Below are positions 25,034 through 33,392 of a stretch of 64,000 bases of DNA, one piece after another (position 1 is the first letter of the stretch; every line of letters begins with the position of its first letter). The notes beneath the pieces are model-generated. The model did not search any database and was not told the origin of the DNA. It saw only the letters and a program-made list of their open reading frames with translations. The translations under genes and the position numbers were made by a program. This DNA comes from Cohaesibacter celericrescens (GTDB lineage: Bacteria; Pseudomonadota; Alphaproteobacteria; Rhizobiales; Cohaesibacteraceae), in NCBI RefSeq assembly GCF_002866925.1, contig NZ_PKUQ01000016.1, positions 62,001 to 126,000 on the forward strand, given 5' to 3'.

Positions 25034-25906
25034 ATGCCTAGTGATGAAAATGCTGTAACAGAAAACCTCGGTTCAGCTGTTGCAACAGTAGACGGTTTGA
25101 TAGAGGGCTTCTTTTCTATGTTGCCCAAAGTCGTGATTGCACTGGTGCTCTTTATCCTAATGTTGGTTGTCGCATCGATTGTGAAGGCGCTTGTAAAGCG
25201 CATTCTCACGTCGAGGGCTTCTTCCGGTGTTGGCATCGCACTTGGTCGGATCGTGCAGTTGGTGATTATTTTTGTCGGCCTTTTGGTGTCGGTTGCCATC
25301 GTGGCGCCAAGTGTCGGTGCTGCTGAGTTGTTGCAGATCCTCGGGGTTGGGTCGGTTGCCATTGGCTTTGCCTTTCGCGATATATTGCAGAATTTTCTTG
25401 CTGGTCTCTTGCTTCTTTTGCGACAACCTTTTGTGGCAGGAGATTGGATTCAGTTTCGTGGCTTTGAGGGGACAGTACAGGAGGTTTCAACCCGCTCGAC
25501 TTGGGTGAAAACCTTTGATGGCAGCGATATTTCCATCCCCAATGGCGAGCTTTTTAAAGACCCCGTCACTGTTATGACCAAAGATTTCATGATCCGCACA
25601 GATTATGAAATTGGGGTAGGGTATGACGCCGATCTGGAACAGGCAAAATCGGTTATTCTCGATGCTGTGGAGTCGATCGATGCGGTTTTTGATGATAAAA
25701 AGCCGGATATCGGTGTTTCCGATTTGGCGGCGTCTTCTGTGTTGTTACGCGCACGCTGGTGGACCACCACAGATGATGTCTATTCAACCAAACTTGCTGT
25801 GTTGCAAGCAATCAAGGAAGCCTTGGATGCTGCGGGTATTTCTATTCCGTATCCTCACAGACAGTTGATTGTCTATCCATCTGCGACGGGCCAGAAAAGC
25901 AGTTGA
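25034..25906 (+). CDS. Small-conductance mechanosensitive channel (MscS family)
   Basis: A 290-residue MscS-type channel that opens on membrane tension to release osmolytes. Three N-terminal TM helices lie at about 25-50, 62-85 and 92-125; the pore helix TM3 is GVGSVAIGFAFRDILQNFLAGLLLLLRQPF, followed by the beta domain VGDWIQFRGFEGTVQEVSTRSTWVKTFDGSDISIPNGEL. The alpha/beta cage ends in ISIPYPHRQLIVY. AGGAG precedes the ATG. An EcfG-type promoter upstream fits stress-induced osmotic protection. The HWE kinase gene follows after 62 bases on the same strand, so they may be co-transcribed. Confidence 0.94.
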   Translation: MPSDENAVTENLGSAVATVDGLIEGFFSMLPKVVIALVLFILMLVVASIVKALVKRILTSRASSGVGIALGRIVQLVIIFVGLLVSVAIVAPSVGAAELLQILGVGSVAIGFAFRDILQNFLAGLLLLLRQPFVAGDWIQFRGFEGTVQEVSTRSTWVKTFDGSDISIPNGELFKDPVTVMTKDFMIRTDYEIGVGYDADLEQAKSVILDAVESIDAVFDDKKPDIGVSDLAASSVLLRARWWTTTDDVYSTKLAVLQAIKEALDAAGISIPYPHRQLIVYPSATGQKSS

Positions 25907-25968
25907 AAGATCGCAAATAGGATACCATTCTTACAAACACATCAATCGCATGACCAAAGAGTAAAGCA

Positions 25969-27495
25969 TTGCCTCTCAAATCAAACAAAGCAGAATTGAT
26001 CGCCATACGGTATCTCGCCAAAGACATGTGCGCTTTGGTGCAAGACCCTGCGCGTGTTGAGGCCGTGTTCCGGTCTGTCGGACCTGATGTGTTTAGGGAC
26101 CCTGACTTTGATACCCTGATAGACATGTTGCTGGCACAAACACAAGCCAAGCTTGCGTTTGTTGCGATCGTAACGGACCGTGATGTTTGGTATCAGAGCA
26201 AAGCCGGAGAGGGAGCTTATTCTGCTGTCTTGACCGACTTCATCAGCATATCTTGTCTTGAGGAGAAATGCTCATGGGTTCCTGTGTCTGCATTTTCGCC
26301 AAATATACTCAAGTATGAAACCCATAAATTCAATTCTACCAACGCATCTATCCATGTTAGCGGGGTGCCTTTGGTTGTGAATGGTGTGACTGTCGGTAGT
26401 CTATGTTTGATCAATGATGCACCCGTTACAAGCTCAGGATTCAGGGATGTCTTGGCGCGTTGTTCCAAATTGGCAGCTTCGCTTTATGAATTAAAGCATG
26501 CGGCTAAGAACCATGTGTTGTCCGAACTTAACTTGTCGCAGGCCAACATGCGGCACGCGTTGGCACTCAAGGCGGGCGGCATAGCGACATGGGGCTGGGA
26601 TCTGCGTGAGGATGTGGTTGACTGTGACCAAGGCTTGCTCGATTTTTATGATCTTGAAACCAAGGACAAGCTCCGTTCAAGCACCCTCTTTGAGAGGATT
26701 ATTCCCGATGATATTGGCCGGGTGAAAGACGAGATCCAAACCGCGTTGTTGTCTGATGAGGATTTTTTCACCGAGTTTCAGTTGCAAAACGGAACTTATA
26801 TTCTGATTATCGGGCATGTGTTTGAGCGGTCTGATGACGGTGAACCTCTGCATGTTCTTGGGGTTGCTATTGATTTGTCCGAGAGCAAAAAGTCCGAAGC
26901 CAAGACACGGCTGTTACTCAGAGAAGTGAATCATCGTGCAAAAAATATGCTCGCGATTCTCCAGTCTTTGGCAGGGCAGACCATGCGTCATACGCAATCT
27001 GCGCAAGAGTTCACCAGAGCTTTTTCCGGGCGGCTCCAAGCTTTGGCCGCGTCCCATACTCTGCTTTCAGATCAAGAATGGGATGATACAGATGTTTATG
27101 CTCTGCTTAAAATTCAGCTTTTGCCTTATACGCAGGATTATAGCAATCAGGTTGAGATTAACGGACCTGCTGTGTTGGTGAATGCCGATGTTGCAGTTGC
27201 GTTGGGACTGGTGTTCCATGAGCTTGCAACCAATGCTCTTCGCTTCGGCGCTCTTTCAAAAAGAGACGGTAAAGTGAAGGTCTTTATTGAGCAAAAGGTC
27301 ACTGAAAAAGGCAATTGGCTTAATTTGCTTTGGCGTGAAACTGGCGGTGTTGGCATAACTAGGCCTGCAACAGAAGGGTTTGGCAGCCTTCTCATTCGCA
27401 GCAGCTTGAATAAGATTGTTGGAAGCCGTGTGCATATTGATTATGCGTCACAAGGTATTGCGGTTGATATTTCTATCCCTCTGAAATATCAATGA
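25969..27495 (+). CDS. GAF/PAS HWE sensor histidine kinase
   Basis: A 508-residue soluble sensor kinase. A GAF domain covers about residues 45-170 (FDTLIDMLLAQTQAKLAFVAIVTDRDVWYQSKAG, VSGVPLVVNGVTVGSLCLIND), a PAS domain about 190-305 and the HWE core about 310-508. H322 in EVNHRAKNMLAILQSLAGQT is the phospho site, with N-box FHELATNALRFG (416-427) and WRE (455-457). No transmembrane helix, so it senses a cytoplasmic signal. The start is a TTG at 25969 without a clear ribosome site; the true start could be further in. It sits next to an EcfG-controlled gene, so it is a candidate PhyR kinase. Confidence 0.9.
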   Translation: MPLKSNKAELIAIRYLAKDMCALVQDPARVEAVFRSVGPDVFRDPDFDTLIDMLLAQTQAKLAFVAIVTDRDVWYQSKAGEGAYSAVLTDFISISCLEEKCSWVPVSAFSPNILKYETHKFNSTNASIHVSGVPLVVNGVTVGSLCLINDAPVTSSGFRDVLARCSKLAASLYELKHAAKNHVLSELNLSQANMRHALALKAGGIATWGWDLREDVVDCDQGLLDFYDLETKDKLRSSTLFERIIPDDIGRVKDEIQTALLSDEDFFTEFQLQNGTYILIIGHVFERSDDGEPLHVLGVAIDLSESKKSEAKTRLLLREVNHRAKNMLAILQSLAGQTMRHTQSAQEFTRAFSGRLQALAASHTLLSDQEWDDTDVYALLKIQLLPYTQDYSNQVEINGPAVLVNADVAVALGLVFHELATNALRFGALSKRDGKVKVFIEQKVTEKGNWLNLLWRETGGVGITRPATEGFGSLLIRSSLNKIVGSRVHIDYASQGIAVDISIPLKYQ

Positions 27496-27533
27496 AATTA
27501 TTTTCCTGTTTTTGAATTTCTATAAGTATAAAT

Positions 27534-27558
27534 GGAACATATTTATATCTCCTGCGTT
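27534..27558 (+). promoter_or_regulatory. EcfG-type promoter for the second PRC-barrel gene
   Basis: GGAAC (27534-27538), 16-base spacer, CGTT (27555-27558), about 95 bases before the ATG at 27654. Confidence 0.8.
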
Positions 27559-27653
27559 GTCTAAGTGAATGGAGGATGCAGTCCTTCAAGACTTTTTTCC
27601 TCTTTGTATGTGCTTGTATGTAGTGCAAAAAGATGGAGTAGGAGAATATTGTT

Positions 27654-28466
27654 ATGGAATTCAATTTTATTACTACTACAGCCTTGGCTGTTATCGTCTC
27701 TACATCTGTTTTTGCTGCAAGCAACGATGTCGAACACTCAGCGCAGGAAAAAGTGCAGTTTAATATTTTCTCCTCTGAGACTACCGACCAGATGGTTGTC
27801 AATGAGGGCGGATATATTTCTGCCGAGTTTGGCCAGATTCTTGCGAGCAGTCTGATGGGGAAGACGGTCTATACCTATGAGCCGGGTAAACCAGAAAAAG
27901 ATGCTGTGGGTGATGTCAATGATCTCGTGATGGCGCCGGATGGATCATTCAAGGCGGCCATCATCGGTGTCGGTGGCTTTGTTGGTATTGGCGAGAAAGA
28001 TGTGGCTGTCGATTTCAAGCGCATCAGCTGGATGAGCTGGGATGGTGAACGTCATTTGGTTTTGCACGCGTCTAAGGAGGAGCTGACCGAGGCGCCCGTC
28101 TTTATGCGTCAAGCACTCAATCTTATTCATCGTGAAGGATTGCTGGTTGTTGATCAGTCCAATCTGAGTGCCGAAAATATGATTGGAACCGTTGTTTATG
28201 GTTCCAATGACGAAGAAATCGGTGAAATCAGCGATGTGATCCTGAGTTCTGAAAGCCAAGTGGTGGCTTATATTATTGACGTGGGTGGTTTCTTAGGTAT
28301 TGGCGAAAAACCAGTGGCAATGGATATCGATGCTCTCACGGTTTACAAAGATGCTAAAGGGGATTTGCATATTTACACCCCTTACACTGAAGGACAGTTG
28401 AAGGCGCAGAGAGCTTATTCTGAAAGTGACTACAGCAGCGACCGTGACGTCGGGGTTGCCAGGTAG
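27654..28466 (+). CDS. Exported protein with two PRC-barrel domains
   Basis: A 270-residue protein with a signal peptide (MEFNFITTTALAVIVSTSVFAASND). PRC-barrel 1 (about residues 60-150) contains VGDVNDLVMAPDGSFKAAIIGVGGFVGIGEKDVAV; PRC-barrel 2 (about 175-250) contains IGEISDVILSSESQVVAYIIDVGGFLGIGEKPVAM. It is homologous to the protein at 14944 but lacks the long lysine/alanine linker. GTAGGAG precedes the ATG. Presumed periplasmic; ligand unknown. The FNT-family transporter gene follows 144 bases downstream with the next terminator only after it, so they may share a transcript. Confidence 0.86.
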   Translation: MEFNFITTTALAVIVSTSVFAASNDVEHSAQEKVQFNIFSSETTDQMVVNEGGYISAEFGQILASSLMGKTVYTYEPGKPEKDAVGDVNDLVMAPDGSFKAAIIGVGGFVGIGEKDVAVDFKRISWMSWDGERHLVLHASKEELTEAPVFMRQALNLIHREGLLVVDQSNLSAENMIGTVVYGSNDEEIGEISDVILSSESQVVAYIIDVGGFLGIGEKPVAMDIDALTVYKDAKGDLHIYTPYTEGQLKAQRAYSESDYSSDRDVGVAR

Positions 28467-28610
28467 CCTGCGCAGTGGGCCGCATATCTGTTGATGTGTG
28501 GCCCAACGTGTTTTCAAACAATCCTTAACTCAACATAATTCCCATTTCACAGAGGCGGACCAAATTGGATCGACCGATTTTGCCGCTGTAGCTATATTTG
28601 GAACAGGTCC

Positions 28611-29450
28611 ATGCGATCACAAAACCCGAAACGACCGCCAACCAAGGCCATTCAGACGCGTGAATCAATTCGCGAAGCGACGCGTTTGTCAGCAAAGCTG
28701 GTTTATGAAGTGATCCGGCGTGATGGCAATGAGGAATTGTCCCGCCCCGTTTCTTCATTGGTCTGGTCTGGCATTGCCGGCGGTTTGATGATTTCTTTTT
28801 CGGTTTTGGGGCTTGCCTTGTTCCGCCGTTATCTGCCGGATACGGAATGGCGTCCGCTTGTTGAGAATTTTGGCTATAGTTTCGGATTTTTACTCGTCAT
28901 TCTGGGGCGGATGCAGCTCTTCACCGAGAATACCATCACCACGGTCATCCCGCTTTATCATTCCTTCTCGTTATCCGGTCTCGCTCGGGTCGGCCGGCTT
29001 TGGTCTGTGGTTTTTATGGCAAATCTGGTTGGAGCATTAATCGCCGCTTGCTTCATGGCTTATACCAGTGCATTGGGCGAGCCGGTTAAAGACATTATTG
29101 CCGATATTTCCAACCATTTGTTTGATTATGCTTGGTATGAGGTGTTTGTAAAAGCAATTCCTGCGGGGATATTGATCGCGGCTCTGGTCTGGATTATGCC
29201 GACGACGAACAGCGTATTTTTGGTGATTTCCGTGATTACCTATCTGATTTCCCTGGCAGGTTTTTCTCACGTGGTTGCTGGCAGTGTTGAGGTGTTCTAT
29301 TTGGCGGTTACAGGGGAGCAAACCTTTGCCAACGCCATTCTGGGCTTCATTCTTCCTGCCTTATTGGGGAATGTGATTGGCGGCACGGCTATCTTCACCT
29401 TGATGGCGTGGGGGCAGGTTAAAAACGAAAAGCTTGTTGAACGGGATTAA
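28611..29450 (+). CDS. Formate/nitrite transporter (FNT) family protein, YfdC-like
   Basis: A 279-residue inner-membrane protein of the FNT fold with six hydrophobic segments. The basic cytosolic N-terminus (MRSQNPKRPPTKAIQTRESI) is followed by SSLVWSGIAGGLMISFSVLGLALF, YSFGFLLVILGRMQLFTENTITTV, AIPAGILIAALVWIM and FSHVVAGSVEVFYLAVTGE, typical of the YfdC subgroup rather than classical FocA. Substrate unknown. AGG lies just before the ATG. No EcfG promoter of its own; possibly read through from the PRC-barrel gene. A terminator follows. Confidence 0.87.
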   Translation: MRSQNPKRPPTKAIQTRESIREATRLSAKLVYEVIRRDGNEELSRPVSSLVWSGIAGGLMISFSVLGLALFRRYLPDTEWRPLVENFGYSFGFLLVILGRMQLFTENTITTVIPLYHSFSLSGLARVGRLWSVVFMANLVGALIAACFMAYTSALGEPVKDIIADISNHLFDYAWYEVFVKAIPAGILIAALVWIMPTTNSVFLVISVITYLISLAGFSHVVAGSVEVFYLAVTGEQTFANAILGFILPALLGNVIGGTAIFTLMAWGQVKNEKLVERD

Positions 29451-29492
29451 GTGCTTGTTCGCGGGTGCCCTGCCTTGAGAAACCATGCCTGT

Positions 29493-29520
29493 AAAGCCCA
29501 GATCAAATCTGGGCTTTTTG
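29493..29520 (+). terminator. Rho-independent terminator after the FNT gene
   Basis: AAAGCCCAGAT and ATCTGGGCTTT form an 11-bp stem with a 3-base loop, followed by T residues. It separates the FNT gene from the converging AI-2E transporter gene. Confidence 0.9.
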
Positions 29521-29545
29521 CTTTTGGGCTTTGGAATTGTTGGTT

Positions 29546-30643
29546 TTAAATGTTTGGGTCGCGATCGCTTGGCGCCAAAGCAGAGGAGATCAGAGGGCTG
29601 TTTTTGACGAGCGCATAGCCAATCATAAGGATGGGTACGGCAACAAAGCCTCCCACTGGACCCCAAAGCCATATCCAGAAAATGAGTGACAGGAAGATTG
29701 CGAAGGGATTGATCGTTGTGATCTTGCCCAGCAACATCGGGGTCAGAAATTGCGCTTCAATAAAGTTGATTAACAAGTACACAGCCGCAGGTGTTACAAT
29801 ACTGCCCAATTGGCTCGAAACTGCCAAGCCAACGGCAAGCAGGATCAGGGTCATCATTGCGGGGCCAATGTAGATTACAAAATTGAGCACACCGGCCAAG
29901 AGGCCCCATAGGATAGGGGACGGTACGCCAATCATCCACATGGCCCCAGTAACCACCGCGGCCAACAGCAAATTGATGCCTGAGATATGCAGCAAATAGG
30001 TGGAAACCTGCATTTCTATGGTGTCGAACATGTTCACAAGCTTTTTGCGCTGACTTGTTGTTGTCAGTTTGGCAAGCACGCTCTCTTTTATCTGATGACG
30101 TGTAGCTGTGAAAAAGAATAGCCCTGCGAGAAACAGGATGATTTGTGCCATCAAGGACGGAGCCAAATAGGCCACTTGTGTGACGGTGCTTGTCTCGGAA
30201 ACGCTCACTGTCACATCCGCGGATGATCGGCCCGCAATTTCATTGAACTGCTCTTGCAGACTGGTTATGGCGGCTATGGGACCCTTCCAATTGACCAGCT
30301 CCGCTTGCAATCGTGACCAAATGACGGGCAGGCGGTCCATCCATTCAGACAATGGCATGGCAAAGCCTGCAATTGCTATCGCAATGATAGCGATAAAAAG
30401 GCTAACCGTGAGGAGCGCCGAAATCCATGCCGGAATGCCAATTGCTTCAACCCGATCAGCAAGTGGACCAAAAACCAGCCCAACGATGATGGCCAAGGTC
30501 AGCGGAGCCAGAATTGTCTGTGCGATATGCAGCACCACAAACATCAGAATGAGAGCAATGAAGAGCAGGGCCAGATGGGCATGGCGCGCCAAGACTCTAT
30601 CTGATCCGGTTGGATTGTCTTTCGCAATTTCTGGTGTTTGCAT
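29546..30643 (-). CDS. AI-2E family transporter (PerM/YdiK/TqsA type)
   Basis: A 365-residue inner-membrane protein of the AI-2E (PF01594) superfamily. It has paired N-terminal helices (LALLFIALILMFVVLHIAQTILAPLTLAIIVGLVFGPLADRVE), a large periplasmic loop with a coiled segment, and a C-terminal helical bundle with the family stretches VPSPILWGLLAGVLNFVIYIGPAMM and EAQFLTPMLLGK. Transport substrate is not established; few members export AI-2. The ATG at 30643 gives the normal length; longer starts run into the promoter. An EcfG-type promoter lies 45 bases upstream, making it a predicted stress-regulon member. Confidence 0.9.
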   Translation of the reverse strand: MQTPEIAKDNPTGSDRVLARHAHLALLFIALILMFVVLHIAQTILAPLTLAIIVGLVFGPLADRVEAIGIPAWISALLTVSLFIAIIAIAIAGFAMPLSEWMDRLPVIWSRLQAELVNWKGPIAAITSLQEQFNEIAGRSSADVTVSVSETSTVTQVAYLAPSLMAQIILFLAGLFFFTATRHQIKESVLAKLTTTSQRKKLVNMFDTIEMQVSTYLLHISGINLLLAAVVTGAMWMIGVPSPILWGLLAGVLNFVIYIGPAMMTLILLAVGLAVSSQLGSIVTPAAVYLLINFIEAQFLTPMLLGKITTINPFAIFLSLIFWIWLWGPVGGFVAVPILMIGYALVKNSPLISSALAPSDRDPNI

Positions 30644-30687
30644 GGTTGGGGCTCGCTGACTTGTCTTTGAGAAGTTATTACAGAGCC

Positions 30688-30712
30688 AACGGTTGAAACG
30701 AAAAAAAGTTCC
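30688..30712 (-). promoter_or_regulatory. EcfG-type promoter for the AI-2E transporter gene
   Basis: On the minus strand GGAAC (30712-30708), 16-base spacer, CGTT (30691-30688). It is the last EcfG core seen going rightwards in the island. Confidence 0.8.
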
Positions 30713-31086
30713 CTTCGAAGCAGGCAGCACGGAAAGATGAGCGGGAAACAAGTCATTCGAGCTGTGGTTGGTGGGGATGTGTGATTGGCATTATCCATGG
30801 GTTTTTTATCTATTCCTTGAAATGGCTTTCACAAGTCTGTGGCAGGGTGTTTGCAGTAGATTTGGAACGGATAAGGCCTGTTGGATCAACTGCGCTGCTT
30901 TTCGGCAAAATTGTGCGTGTGATCAGCAAGAACAGCGCAAGTGTTCGACGACTGAAGTGACTATTCCGGTTCAATTGATGTGCATCGGCAACAATGCCGC
31001 ACTTTCTCTAGATTCTGCTTGGCGCATCTTGATTGATCGTCTATATCATCGCCTCTGCATATTTGAACTGAATTTGGGACAAGACA
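30713..31086. other. Intergenic region before the RsmB-like gene
   Basis: A 374-base stretch with no convincing gene. A 123-codon open frame at 30768-31139 runs into the next gene and has a Cys/Trp-rich, non-protein-like composition. It presumably holds the promoter of the methyltransferase gene. Confidence 0.4.
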
Positions 31087-32382
31087 ATGAAACTTGGTGG
31101 TCGTCTGCAAGCTGCAATCGAAGTGCTACAAGAGGTTGAGGGGCGTAAACGTCCTGTTGCCGAAGCGCTGAAGGATTGGGGGCGAACGCATCGTTTTGCC
31201 GGATCTGGAGATCGATCTGCGATTGGTAACATTGTTTATGATGCCATGCGCTCTCGTGCATCGATTGCTTGGCGCATGGGCGAAGATACCCCGCGCGCTT
31301 TGGCTATTGGTACGCTCGCCTTTGATTGGAACAACAGCCCCGAGCAATTGGCCGCTGCCATTGCTGATGACGCGCATGCCCCTGAGGCTTTGAACGATGC
31401 TGAAGTTGCTGCAATTGAAGCAAAATCTTTGAAAGACGCGCCTTTTTGGGTCAAAGGCGATATTCCGGAATGGGTTGAAGGGGCTTTTCTTGAAGCCTTT
31501 GAGGAAGATGCGCATATGGAAGCCAAGGCTTTCTCTCGCCGTCCTCCGGTTGACATCCGTGTTAACACCCTCAAATCTACCGTTGAGAAAGTTCAAAAAG
31601 AACTATCCCGTTTTGATCCCAAACCCACCAAATTGAGCAAGACGTGTTTGCGTTTTCCTGCCGGTAAGGGCGACTCGCGTCAGCCCAATATTCAGGGTGA
31701 TCCAGCATTTCGCAAAGGCTTTTACGAAGTTCAGGATGAGGGCAGTCAAATTGTTTCCAGTTTGATTTATCCGCGTGCGGGTGAGCAGGTTCTGGACTTT
31801 TGTGCAGGGGCTGGTGGCAAGACATTGGCGATGGCCGCGCAAATGGAAAACAAAGGTCAGATCTACGCTTATGATATGAATGCGTCGCGGTTGGCCCCGA
31901 TTGTGGACCGGATAACGCGGGCAGGGGTGCGTAATGCCCAGACCAGAACGCCCAACGATGGCGCTCTCGATGATCTTATGGGGCGTATGGATCGTGTTGT
32001 CGTGGATGCTCCTTGTACCGGTACGGGCACATGGCGCCGCCGGCCCGAGACCAAGTGGAAGCTGACCGAAGAGCAATTGGAAAAACGGGTTGAAGAACAG
32101 CAGCTGGCTTTGGCACAAGCGCGCCAGTTCGTTCGCCCCGGTGGCTATCTGATTTATATTACCTGTTCGGTTCTGGCTGCTGAAAATGAAGATCAGATTT
32201 ATCATTTCATTGCCAATAACCCCGACTTTGAGTTGGTGTCTGCCGGTGAAGTTTGGCAAGATCTGTATGGGCTCGAAGCACCACAGCCATGGTCATCGGA
32301 TATGATGAGCGTGACATTAACTCCAGCCTCCACTCAGACTGATGGGTTTTTCTTCAGTGTTTTGGAGCGGCATCAGGGTTAA
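31087..32382 (+). CDS. rsmB: RsmB/NOP-family rRNA (cytosine-C5) methyltransferase
   Basis: A 431-residue SAM-dependent m5C methyltransferase, probably acting on 16S rRNA. An N-terminal NusB-like helical region (residues 1-140) is followed by the Rossmann domain: SAM motif I VLDFCAGAGGKTLAMAAQM, motif IV VVVDAPCTGTGTWRRRP and motif VI YITCSVLAAEN. The two catalytic cysteines (PC and TCS) of the m5C family are present. The gene precedes marR and guaA on the same strand, an arrangement also found in other Rhizobiales as far as I recall. Exact target base is not readable. Confidence 0.9.
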   Translation: MKLGGRLQAAIEVLQEVEGRKRPVAEALKDWGRTHRFAGSGDRSAIGNIVYDAMRSRASIAWRMGEDTPRALAIGTLAFDWNNSPEQLAAAIADDAHAPEALNDAEVAAIEAKSLKDAPFWVKGDIPEWVEGAFLEAFEEDAHMEAKAFSRRPPVDIRVNTLKSTVEKVQKELSRFDPKPTKLSKTCLRFPAGKGDSRQPNIQGDPAFRKGFYEVQDEGSQIVSSLIYPRAGEQVLDFCAGAGGKTLAMAAQMENKGQIYAYDMNASRLAPIVDRITRAGVRNAQTRTPNDGALDDLMGRMDRVVVDAPCTGTGTWRRRPETKWKLTEEQLEKRVEEQQLALAQARQFVRPGGYLIYITCSVLAAENEDQIYHFIANNPDFELVSAGEVWQDLYGLEAPQPWSSDMMSVTLTPASTQTDGFFFSVLERHQG

Positions 32383-32507
32383 ATTTGGTCTTGTGCTTTT
32401 ATATCAACACCTTGACTCAATTTCATGTCCAGTGAATTGAAATTTTTGATCCGCTGTAGTATTCCTTTGTCGTGATCTTTTTGAATCATGACAAAGGAAA
32501 TGACGTG

Positions 32508-33092
32508 ATGGCGAGCGACAGCGATTCTTTTCAGGTTTCGATGTTTGATACCCTGCCTGATATGGCCCCGCCGCAGCCCAAGCCTGCTGCGGACGTTGGG
32601 CCGTTTCAAGTGGATGTTGCCAAGCCTGCAAAAGTGAAAAAACGCTCCACTCCGGCAACAGCGCTCGCCAGCGAAGAGGCGTTTACGCTTGAAAACTTCC
32701 TGCCCTACCGGATCTTGGAAGTGGCTCAGGGGATTTCGCGGCGCGTCGGCAAGGTTTTGCACGACGAGTGGGATATGAGCGTCGCTGAGTGGCAAGTTCT
32801 GGCCAGTCTGGCGCGGGATGGTGCTGTGTCTGTGCGTGAGGTTGAGCCGCGCACCTTATTGGATACGGTTGCCGTCTCTCGTGCTGCCAAGCGTTTGACG
32901 GACCGAAAGCTGATCAAGCGGGATGTGAACAAGCAGGATAAGCGGCTTGTGGTTCTCAAAACCACAAAAAGGGGGCGTGATATCGCCGCTGAAATTGGCC
33001 ATTGCGTGATGGATATGGAGTCCGATTTCCTCAAGGGTATGAATGTCCAAGATCGTATTCGCCTGTCCCAACTGCTCAAATCATTGACCTGA
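32508..33092 (+). CDS. MarR-family transcriptional regulator
   Basis: A 194-residue winged-helix regulator. The first 60 residues are a Pro/Lys-rich low-complexity extension (FDTLPDMAPPQPKPAADVGPF). The MarR core covers about 75-190: LPYRILEVAQGISRRVGKVL, MSVAEWQVLASLARDGAVSVREVEPRTLLDTVAVSRAAKRLTDRKLIKRD (the recognition helix) and the wing DKRLVVLKTTKRGRDI. The ATG at 32508 has GGA upstream. It lies between the methyltransferase and guaA; its ligand and targets are unknown. Confidence 0.9.
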   Translation: MASDSDSFQVSMFDTLPDMAPPQPKPAADVGPFQVDVAKPAKVKKRSTPATALASEEAFTLENFLPYRILEVAQGISRRVGKVLHDEWDMSVAEWQVLASLARDGAVSVREVEPRTLLDTVAVSRAAKRLTDRKLIKRDVNKQDKRLVVLKTTKRGRDIAAEIGHCVMDMESDFLKGMNVQDRIRLSQLLKSLT

Positions 33093-33392
33093 GTTTCTCC
33101 TCGAGACCAATGATTTGCTCGGGACGCCTTGCTTTCACTCATGCAAGGGTTGGCTTTGAGGTGCCGTTTTGGTTCTAATTGTATTTTTGTATTTTGTAGA
33201 CATCGCCCGCGTCACTGTACTCCATTGAGGGACAGACGCGGCTACGCTCGTCGTGTAGGCTGGAAAAAATTGCTTTTTTGCCTCACCTCTTTGCAATCGT
33301 GACATGTTTGATTGCCTTTGCGCTGGCTTCGTCTTAAGAAGTTAGGAAATTGCTCAGATAAGTGAGCATCTTGAACGACAGGATTGAGACGC
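33093..33392. other. Upstream region of guaA
   Basis: A 300-base gap in which I recognise no gene, RNA or clear regulatory site. It presumably carries the guaA promoter. Confidence 0.4.

Noticed and set aside
30768..31139. 123-codon plus-strand open frame
   Set aside because: It overlaps the start of the methyltransferase gene, is rich in Cys/Trp and has no ribosome site.
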